This document shows, in pieces, positions 57,922 to 64,000 of a stretch of DNA of 64,000 nt; the stretch's first letter is position 1; every line of letters starts with the position of its first letter. The notes under the pieces were generated by a model, which searched no databases, was not told where the DNA came from, and saw nothing but the letters and a program-made list of their open reading frames with translations. The position numbers and the translations under genes are program-made. This DNA is from Flammeovirga yaeyamensis. GTDB taxonomy: Bacteria > Bacteroidota > Bacteroidia > Cytophagales > Flammeovirgaceae. Location: positions 1-64,000 of the forward strand of contig NZ_CP076133.1 of assembly GCF_018736045.1 (NCBI RefSeq), in the 5' to 3' direction.

Positions 57922-58491
57922 ATGAACAAAATCAAAACCAAACTACTACTACTCCTACTACTATTTCCAACCCTAAGTTTTTGTCAAGATGTATTAGATG
58001 AAGCATTAAAAGATAAATCGAATATTATTTTGGAAGAACCTTTTACTTTCAATCTTAAAGACAAAAATATAGATTCTTATTTGTATTACATGAATCATGC
58101 AAGTGATGTGTTCAATGATACAACTCTTTTAAAATCGTTAATACAAAAGACTAAAAAACCAGATAAAACATATTGGAAACAAGAGAATTTTTTCGACAAA
58201 GTTATCGTTGCTAAAGGTCAAAATATTCATACCAAAGCTGTTTTAAAAGAACTTTCTTTACTAAGCGATGAAGAATTAAAATTATTAAAAAAGGAAATCC
58301 GAAAATACAATAACAGAAATAACGAATGGAGGTCTTATCCTCTGAAAGTTTCTAAACCAATTTATTCAGATGATAATAAATATGCTATAATTGGTATTAT
58401 CAAAGGTAATAACGGAAGTGAGATTTCTTTATTTGAACTTAAAGGTAAACAATGGGTACATTTAGGATATCTTGAACGAAAAGTATTTTAA
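57922..58491 (+). CDS. Secreted protein of unknown function
   Basis: A 189-residue protein with a clear signal peptide (MNKIKTKLLLLLLL, cleavage near SFCQ at residue 21-22, a frequent form in this phylum). The mature part is lysine-rich with no motif I recognise; the last third (KYAIIGIIKGNNGSEISLFEL, WVHLGYLERKVF) reads like a beta-sheet end of a small globular domain. It lies 27 bp after hepT and 11 bp before mepB, so it may be in an operon with either. Function unknown. Confidence 0.7.
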   Translation: MNKIKTKLLLLLLLFPTLSFCQDVLDEALKDKSNIILEEPFTFNLKDKNIDSYLYYMNHASDVFNDTTLLKSLIQKTKKPDKTYWKQENFFDKVIVAKGQNIHTKAVLKELSLLSDEELKLLKKEIRKYNNRNNEWRSYPLKVSKPIYSDDNKYAIIGIIKGNNGSEISLFELKGKQWVHLGYLERKVF

Positions 58492-58502
58492 TTTTAGAAT
58501 AG

Positions 58503-58997
58503 ATGACAAACTTCAACAACCAAGATTTGATTGACCTTTATAATAACTTATCACTTGATATTTCCAACATCACTTGGGAAGAGGAAAGCAAGGATTATCA
58601 TGCTTGTCGATTTAAATTAAACAATCAACTTATCATAAGCAGAAAAGCGAAAATTACTCCCAAAAAAGTAGGACAATTTGTTACTTTTTGGAAGAGAGAT
58701 CAAGGTCAACCTATTCGCCCTTTTCACGAAAAAGATAATCTTGATTTCTTCGTCATTAACGTTCAAAATGATAAACAATTAGGCCAGTTTGTCTTTCCAA
58801 AGTCGGTTTTAATACAAAAAGCTATTCTTTCGACAGGATCAAAAGAGGGTAAAAGAGGTTTTAGAGTTTATCCAATATGGGATACTCCCATAAGCAAAAC
58901 TGCTGAGAAAACACAAACCTGGCAACTCAAATATTTTATTAAAATTGACGAGCAAACCTGTGAAAAGAAGATTATGGAACTCTATCACTTAAAGTAA
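58503..58997 (+). CDS. mepB: MepB family protein
   Basis: A 164-residue cytosolic protein of the MepB family (about 160-170 residues). Recognisable blocks are ISRKAKITPKKVGQFVTFWKR, FFVINV, GQFVFPKSVLIQKAIL and KEGKRGFRVYPIWD. The family takes its name from the third gene of the staphylococcal mepRAB efflux operon; its biochemical role is unknown to me. It lies 11 bp after one secreted-protein gene and 6 bp before another, suggesting a small operon. A degraded copy of its 3' third is present 1.4 kb downstream. Confidence 0.9.
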   Translation: MTNFNNQDLIDLYNNLSLDISNITWEEESKDYHACRFKLNNQLIISRKAKITPKKVGQFVTFWKRDQGQPIRPFHEKDNLDFFVINVQNDKQLGQFVFPKSVLIQKAILSTGSKEGKRGFRVYPIWDTPISKTAEKTQTWQLKYFIKIDEQTCEKKIMELYHLK

Positions 58998-59003
58998 TGA
59001 ATT

Positions 59004-59801
59004 ATGAAATTAACTAACATATTTTTATCGCTTCTATTCTTCCCTTTCATCTTATACTCACAAAACCTATCAAAAATTGATGCAGGAGAAGTCGTCTACA
59101 TACAAGATAATAAGGTGTACATTCAAGCTGAAAGTTCTTTGGATTTTGATACCTATGAAAAAGTCACAAAAACAATTAAAGCACAAGGAGAAATAGTTTC
59201 TTCTAATGGATATTCTACCTCCTATAAAATACCTCAACATATTGTAGGCGATTATTTTAAGCATTTAACAGCTATCATACTATTTGATGAAAACTCAAAA
59301 GAACTAGCTAAAGCCCATTTTCTTCATATTGAATTTTATGATGGATCACCTTCTACCGATTTTTACAGTGTCTATCAAATAGAAAAAGTATCTCCTAATC
59401 AAGGATATTACTTTTATATTTCTTCTCTTCTCAAAGATCATTTTGATGTAGCAAATCAGAAAACACTCGAAGAGGGTAATTATGAAAAGGTTGTTTTAGA
59501 GCATTATCAATCCAATAACATCTCCCTTCTCTATGATTATTATAGTGTAGAAGCCATTGAGATTAATGATGAAGTATTTTTACTAAGCAAGCTTCAAAAC
59601 CAATACTTCATTTTCAATTACAATATAGAAACTGAATCACTTAAAGAACTTTATAGAAGTGAAGAAAATGTCTGTTTTATTCGGTTTTATCCATTTTTTA
59701 TGGATAATAAATTGAGGTTGCTTATGAAAGAATTGGAGTGTGAAACGGATGCAATGTGGGATAATGTGTTAGATATGGGGTTGTTCAAAAAAAACAATTG
59801 A
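59004..59801 (+). CDS. Secreted protein of unknown function
   Basis: A 265-residue protein with a signal peptide ending near residue 20 (ILYSQ). The mature part is rich in aromatic and acidic residues with alternating beta-strand patterns (GEVVYIQDNKVYIQ, YYFYISSLLKD, NQYFIFNYNIETESLKELY); no domain was recognised. It follows mepB after 6 bp and is likely co-transcribed. Function unknown. Confidence 0.7.
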   Translation: MKLTNIFLSLLFFPFILYSQNLSKIDAGEVVYIQDNKVYIQAESSLDFDTYEKVTKTIKAQGEIVSSNGYSTSYKIPQHIVGDYFKHLTAIILFDENSKELAKAHFLHIEFYDGSPSTDFYSVYQIEKVSPNQGYYFYISSLLKDHFDVANQKTLEEGNYEKVVLEHYQSNNISLLYDYYSVEAIEINDEVFLLSKLQNQYFIFNYNIETESLKELYRSEENVCFIRFYPFFMDNKLRLLMKELECETDAMWDNVLDMGLFKKNN

Positions 59802-59908
59802 ATATTAATACTTTATTAGTCAAATGTTAGTTTCTATAATCACTATTTAATTGTTGGTATTGCCTACCCCTGCTTCGTTCGGCAATTTTTCTTGTCGAAA
59901 TGAATAAT

Positions 59909-60211
59909 CTACTTAATATTAAAATCAGAAAATTCTTGTAAAAGAATTATAAGGCTAATTATATAAATTAGTGTAGTTAATGTTATAATCATTTTCACCT
60001 TAGATTTATTGTCAAAATATATTTTAGGCATAATTAAGTTTATCATCGTTAACATAATATCCATAGGGTTATTAAAGTTCTTTTCTTTATAGGATTCGTA
60101 CGATGAAAATTGAGAATAGTATTTATCTTCTTTAGATAATACCTTCCATTGGTAATTATGTTTTATAATCAGACTAATTGTAAAAACTGCTAAAAGTATT
60201 ATTATTTTCAT
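59909..60211 (-). CDS. Small two-helix membrane protein, unknown
   Basis: A 100-residue protein with hydrophobic helices at about 2-16 and 74-92 and a charged, tyrosine-rich middle (SKEDKYYSQFSSYESYKEKN). No family recognised. It is convergent with the preceding gene. Codon pattern and hydrophobic layout support a real gene, but its short length leaves doubt. Confidence 0.5.
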   Translation of the reverse strand: MKIIILLAVFTISLIIKHNYQWKVLSKEDKYYSQFSSYESYKEKNFNNPMDIMLTMINLIMPKIYFDNKSKVKMIITLTTLIYIISLIILLQEFSDFNIK

Positions 60212-60336
60212 TGTTTGTTAGTGTCTTTATTAAAAGTATATCCAGCTTTTATTCCTAATAATTTATATATAGCATGACCAAAAAACTTATAAACCATATT
60301 TAAAATGATTTTTAAACACTTGTTGGTGAATTTTTA

Positions 60337-60450
60337 AATCCAAAAGAACTGTCCTCATAAACAAAACTGCTAAGAAAATATAGCCTGTCAACTCAATGAG
60401 TTTACTAAAATTGATTATCAGACTAATGAAAAGAATATTATGAAACTATT
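60337..60450 (+). pseudogene. Remnant of a second mepB copy (3' end)
   Basis: About 114 bp align to the 3' end of the intact mepB (its bases about 58870-58985), with shared blocks such as CAAAACTGCT, TTAAAATTGA-like and TGAAAAGAA. In the mepB frame the remnant reads K-T-A-K-K-I then hits a TAG at 60381-60383, and small deletions break the frame. The 5' two thirds are missing. It ends just before the convergent SUKH gene stop. Confidence 0.75.
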
Positions 60451-60452
60451 TA

Positions 60453-61007
60453 CTATGCATAAGCTTCAATATATTCATTCAATGATTCAGTATACCTATT
60501 ATAAAAATCTGCCAAACTAGTATAATATGTTGTTGTACCGTCATACAATTCATATTGTACATACGTCCTTGTCTTTTTATTAAAAACTAAATAGGAACAT
60601 TCATTGAATTTACCTCCAATTAATAACGAATCTTTAAAAACTTCATACTCTTCATTCATTCCTTCATTCTTAAACATTAATAATAGTTCGGAATCAAATG
60701 ATGCTAATTCTAAAATCTCCTCAAAATTAAATAAGATAGGCATCTCGTTACTATTAATGCTAGGAATTTCATAATACATAGACATAATAGCTCTATAATC
60801 TTCTGGAAGTTTTACTTCGAATTTTTTTTCAATGTCTTCAAAATTAGGCAGATTGTTTTCCCTTAATATTTTATCCCAATTTTGTGAAGGGTTAGAAAAT
60901 ACAGTATTGTCTACAAAGAATCTATTTTCAGGGTTATTAATAGTAATTTCTTTTAGTTCTAAAAAGGTTCTTTTATACTCTAATATTACTTTTTCTAGTT
61001 CTTTCAT
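60453..61007 (-). CDS. SMI1/KNR4 (SUKH) family protein
   Basis: A 184-residue protein with the SUKH signature: a short N-terminal helix region, then EDIEKKFEVKLPEDYRAIMS, an aromatic turn and a C-terminal block SLADFYNRYTESLNEYIE. In bacteria SUKH proteins are mostly immunity proteins to polymorphic toxins, often contact-dependent or secreted nucleases. No toxin gene is visible next to it, so it may be an orphan immunity gene acting against competitors' toxins. It is divergent from the SIMPL gene and convergent with the mepB remnant. Confidence 0.8.
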   Translation of the reverse strand: MKELEKVILEYKRTFLELKEITINNPENRFFVDNTVFSNPSQNWDKILRENNLPNFEDIEKKFEVKLPEDYRAIMSMYYEIPSINSNEMPILFNFEEILELASFDSELLLMFKNEGMNEEYEVFKDSLLIGGKFNECSYLVFNKKTRTYVQYELYDGTTTYYTSLADFYNRYTESLNEYIEAYA

Positions 61008-61200
61008 TTCTTTTCATTTTGATCATTTTAAAAATCAAGAGAAGGCTCTCTAAATAAATAATTAATCAAAAATTATTCCTCAGAAGCCGGATATATTAAA
61101 ATAATTAAAAACCAACCTACCAGTTATAAAACCTTAAAAAAATTAGCAAAAACACTATTCTAAGTGTCAATATCATACAGTAGTTTACATTTTTTATACG

Positions 61201-61221
61201 CTCAAGCATACGACCCTTGAG
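61201..61221 (+). other. Short hairpin upstream of the SIMPL gene
   Basis: CTCAAG (61201-61206) and CTTGAG (61216-61221) form a 6-bp stem about 32 bp before the start codon. It could lie in the leader of the SIMPL mRNA or be a regulator half-site; function unknown. Confidence 0.35.
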
Positions 61222-61252
61222 GTAAATAATTCACACTTTAATCCAATCTACC

Positions 61253-61951
61253 ATGAGAAATAAATTATCATTATTCACTTTATTCATCCTTATGGGATTC
61301 AACTTATTAGCCCAAGATTCAAAATATATCGAAGTCACAGGAAGTGCCGAAATGTTTGTCGAAGCAGATGAATTCGTATTCGTCATCGGTATATCAGAGT
61401 ACTGGATTGAGGAATTTGAAAAGAAAAAAGAATTCAAAGATTACAAAAATAAAGTCGCTATTGGTGAGATTGAAAGTCAGTTATTAAAAGACCTAAAAAC
61501 GATAGGTATCAAAAAAGAACAAATTAAATCTACTGAAGTAGGAAATTATTGGAGACACCAAGGAAAAGAGTTCTTGGTAAGTAAAAAATTAGAAATAAGT
61601 TTAACCGATTTCAGTGTCATCAACAAGATTGTTTCTACAGTCGACCGTAAAGGCATTAAAAATATGTACATCGGTGAGTTGAAAAATAAAGAACTTCCAA
61701 ATTTTAGAAAAGACGTTAAGAAACAAGCTTTATTGGCTGCTAAAGAAAAAGCGGAATACCTAGTAGAAACCTTAGGTAATGAACTAGGTTCTATCATATC
61801 TATTGAAGAAATAAATAACGATAATGCTTATTTTAGACCTGCTGCAGCAAGAAGCAATGTGATGATGAGTGCTGGCGAAAGTGCCGAAGCAGATACTGAA
61901 AAGAAAATTAAACTGAGATACGAGATTCGAACAAGGTTTGAGATTAAGTAA
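61253..61951 (+). CDS. SIMPL domain (DUF541) protein
   Basis: A 232-residue secreted or periplasmic protein with a signal peptide ending near residue 21 (NLLAQ). The SIMPL/DUF541 domain fills the rest: EVTGSAEMFVEADEFVFVIGI at the start, LKTIGIKKEQIKSTEV and KKQALLAAKEKAEYLVETLGNELGSIISIEE. Members form ring-like oligomers; their role in bacteria is not well defined. It ends against the convergent BNR gene across a shared terminator. It is the last gene of the accessory island. Confidence 0.9.
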   Translation: MRNKLSLFTLFILMGFNLLAQDSKYIEVTGSAEMFVEADEFVFVIGISEYWIEEFEKKKEFKDYKNKVAIGEIESQLLKDLKTIGIKKEQIKSTEVGNYWRHQGKEFLVSKKLEISLTDFSVINKIVSTVDRKGIKNMYIGELKNKELPNFRKDVKKQALLAAKEKAEYLVETLGNELGSIISIEEINNDNAYFRPAAARSNVMMSAGESAEADTEKKIKLRYEIRTRFEIK

Positions 61952-61965
61952 TCGTTCAAAATAAA

Positions 61966-62003
61966 AAGGTCTGTTGCAATATTTTTATCAAGCTACAGAC
62001 CTT
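61966..62003. terminator. Bidirectional terminator between SIMPL gene and BNR gene 5
   Basis: AAGGTCTGT (61966-61974) and ACAGACCTT (61995-62003) form a 9-bp stem with a 20-nt loop, flanked by A-rich sequence on one side and T-rich on the other. The short gap of 66 bp between the converging genes holds nothing else. Confidence 0.75.
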
Positions 62004-62017
62004 ATTTAAAATATTTT

Positions 62018-64000
62018 TCAGCGAACTATTTTCAAATACTCATCCACCACTTTCAACACATATTGTCCTTTTGATAAATGGCTCAAATCAATCGAATTGC
62101 CTTCTGAATAGTCTTCTTGATGGACCACCTGACCATACAAATTATAGATATACACACGAATTTGTCCACATCCCTTGATTTTGATTTCAGAGGTGAAAGG
62201 ATTGGGATAAACTGTTAGTGTTTGATGCTGCCCACCAATAGAAGTTGGACTTTCAGTTTCATCTGGAGTTTCTTCCTCTTCGTTTTCCTCTTCCTCATTT
62301 TCACCCTCTTCTTCTCCAGGCTCTTCAGGAGTTTCCTCTTCTACAACTGCTCCTTTTTGTTGAATATCTACTACAATATCTTTACAACCTTTCAAGACAA
62401 TTTCAGCTGAACGATGTTGTCCTGATGTATTTTCTTTTACAGTGATATTCAATACCTGATCTACCTTCTCCACAGTAATCCAATCGCTTAAAGATTCTAC
62501 ATCCCATGCGTCTACAGAAGAAATTGTTAATTGATCTTCCCCTCCTACCTCTGTAAATGATAAGGATTGTTCATCGACTGAAAAGTCGCAAGTAACTACT
62601 TCTTCTACATCCATTTGTCGCCTCCAAGGACCTGTCCCGGCTAAAGCTACATAGTAATAAGGTCGATCGTTTTCGATTTTTACTTTTGCTTGTAAAGACA
62701 TTGGGTTTTCAATATCTCTGTTGTTACCCGGAGCTCTAGTCCAATCCGACCATGCTACCGAACCGTCTTCCTGAATCTCTCCCAAGTACGTTCCATTACC
62801 TTTTTTATGTGTGCTTACTTCAGAAGAAATGACAATATGATTTCCAAAAGCGGCCAAACCTCTTAACGTAATGTTCTGATTCTCCCACCAATCTTGAGGA
62901 CGAATTTCTAACGTTTTAGCGACATCTAACCCTGTAAATTCCCATGATGAAGTAGCGTTCCAATCATCACTTTGTGGGTTTGTATTAAGGTATACTCCCT
63001 TTTTGTTATTGATATTTCCTGCTGCGACCAAATACGTCTGACCGTTGAAATCCCATGCATATAAATCAGTCGCTCCACTAACATTACTTTCCATGTTGGT
63101 CCATGTGTAAGAACCATCCGATTGTCTTTCTCCTCTATACAAATGTGCATTTGATCCATCCGATCGAACATAAACATATTTATTGTTATTCGGATCCACC
63201 CAAATATCTCTAAAGTCTTTGTATCCCATAGATGATAAAGATATCTTCCTCCAATTAGCTGTTCCATTAAATACAGCAACAATATCATCGGCAACATAAA
63301 TTCCTCCTTCTATGTTTTGACCACCGTAGTTCTTGCCTCTCATCGTTACGTAAACTCTTTTTACAAGGCTTGGATCGTAGGTCATTGCCCTGTAATTTCT
63401 TGAAGGTAATCCATTGGTAGTTTGTACTTGGTTAGGCACTCCTCCACCAATTAGTTTCCAGTTACCAGGCCACCCGATATTATCTAAGTTTATCTCTTTA
63501 GCATATAATCCACCAGCACTATGACTAGGAATACCATACCCTTTTCTAGCATCAATAAGTACTAGAGCAGGCGTGGTAGGTACTGTTAATACTGACATTG
63601 CATTGGTAATACCATTCGGTCCTCTATGAGCCGTCCAAGAATAACCATGATCCAAACTTTGCATAATTCCATGGTCTGCACAACCTTGAATCATATAGCT
63701 TTTATAAGCATCCACATCATAACAATACGTCGATGAAAAACCTCTTTCATGAGACATGGCTAAGTCATCATGATGATAGATCACCTCACCATATATTTCT
63801 TTCCAACTTGTACACGGGAACTCAGGAACATCCACATCTGAAATAAATAAATTCATTCCTCCCATAGCGACTACTTGATGCTTACTCCATGTCGTAGGGG
63901 TATAATCTACTGACCTTACAATAAGATCTCTGTTTTCCCAACTTGGTTCAAAATCGAAACATCTGCCGTCTTTAGGGAGGTTTAGAATCATATCCCATTG
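62018..64000 (-). CDS. BNR beta-propeller T9SS cargo protein 5 (5' part missing)
   Basis: Partial gene: the frame runs on past the right window edge, and the visible 660 residues start inside the propeller (QWDMILNLPKDGRCFDFEPSWE). The Met at 63991 is internal, not the start. It aligns closely with the protein at 52938 (DYTPTTW, MGGMNLF, SYMIQGCADHGIMQSLD, RGERQSDGSYTW). The propeller is followed by a BACON-like domain (CDFSVDEQSLSF), a very acidic glutamate-rich linker (about 62260-62345) and a T9SS tail (VYPNPF, GQYVLKV). Unlike its two relatives it has no lectin-like or InlB-like module in the visible part. It is therefore a shorter variant of the same export-and-binding design. Confidence 0.85.
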   Translation of the reverse strand, partial: QWDMILNLPKDGRCFDFEPSWENRDLIVRSVDYTPTTWSKHQVVAMGGMNLFISDVDVPEFPCTSWKEIYGEVIYHHDDLAMSHERGFSSTYCYDVDAYKSYMIQGCADHGIMQSLDHGYSWTAHRGPNGITNAMSVLTVPTTPALVLIDARKGYGIPSHSAGGLYAKEINLDNIGWPGNWKLIGGGVPNQVQTTNGLPSRNYRAMTYDPSLVKRVYVTMRGKNYGGQNIEGGIYVADDIVAVFNGTANWRKISLSSMGYKDFRDIWVDPNNNKYVYVRSDGSNAHLYRGERQSDGSYTWTNMESNVSGATDLYAWDFNGQTYLVAAGNINNKKGVYLNTNPQSDDWNATSSWEFTGLDVAKTLEIRPQDWWENQNITLRGLAAFGNHIVISSEVSTHKKGNGTYLGEIQEDGSVAWSDWTRAPGNNRDIENPMSLQAKVKIENDRPYYYVALAGTGPWRRQMDVEEVVTCDFSVDEQSLSFTEVGGEDQLTISSVDAWDVESLSDWITVEKVDQVLNITVKENTSGQHRSAEIVLKGCKDIVVDIQQKGAVVEEETPEEPGEEEGENEEEENEEEETPDETESPTSIGGQHQTLTVYPNPFTSEIKIKGCGQIRVYIYNLYGQVVHQEDYSEGNSIDLSHLSKGQYVLKVVDEYLKIVR

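Noticed and set aside
62018-63991. Reading the last gene as a complete 657-residue protein starting at Met 63991
   Set aside because: The frame continues to the window edge, and the homologue at 52938 places the Met well inside the propeller.
1-64000. Search for tRNA, rRNA, insertion sequences, integrases or CRISPR arrays
   Set aside because: No cloverleaf-type, transposase-like or repeat-spacer pattern was recognised on either strand.

Overview
The window comes from a low-GC Bacteroidota, most likely a marine polysaccharide degrader of the Cytophagales (something like Flammeovirga; the genus is a guess). The evidence is two SusC/SusD pairs, eight large secreted proteins ending in type IX secretion (T9SS) sorting domains, a formylglycine sulfatase, Bacteroidota-type -7 promoter elements (TAnnTTTG) and a general lack of Shine-Dalgarno sequences. 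No tRNA, rRNA, insertion sequence or CRISPR array was seen.

Left part (1-23.5 kb). A short-chain dehydrogenase (+) faces a minus-strand operon of susC, susD, a FISUMP lipoprotein and a 2491-residue subtilisin-like protease with a T9SS tail, which looks like a Sus-type locus aimed at protein or glycoprotein. Upstream lie a coiled-coil/L-domain-like surface lipoprotein (-), then a membrane-bound AraC-type regulator (+) and a membrane histidine kinase (+). Next is a compact minus-strand operon of four sugar genes: two cupin-type phosphoglucose isomerases, a ROK sugar kinase and a long class I mannose-6-phosphate isomerase.

Middle (23.5-48 kb). This is a minus-strand polysaccharide-utilisation block: susC, susD, a SusE/F-position IPT/Calx-beta protein, a sulfatase lipoprotein, a giant BNR beta-propeller protein with PKD domains translationally coupled to a 1521-residue Calx-beta/IPT adhesin-like protein, and a second BNR/PKD paralogue. 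Upstream of susC is an NCS1-type permease with an overlapping 58-codon membrane-protein gene at its 3' end.

Right part (48-64 kb). Three more BNR beta-propeller proteins (the third cut by the window edge) form a second subfamily with BACON-like, lectin-like and InlB-B-like modules. Between the second and third sits an accessory island of small genes: a MntA/HepT toxin-antitoxin pair, MepB, secreted proteins of unknown function, a SUKH immunity protein, a SIMPL protein and a decayed second copy of the mepB 3' end.

Working model (inference): the five homologous T9SS-exported propellers, the sulfatase and the binding proteins attack or bind a sulfated glycan at the cell surface; SusC/D import fragments; the isomerase/kinase operon feeds the sugars into central metabolism; AraC and the kinase may regulate parts of this. 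The shared five-member propeller family has no function I can assign and is the most interesting target.
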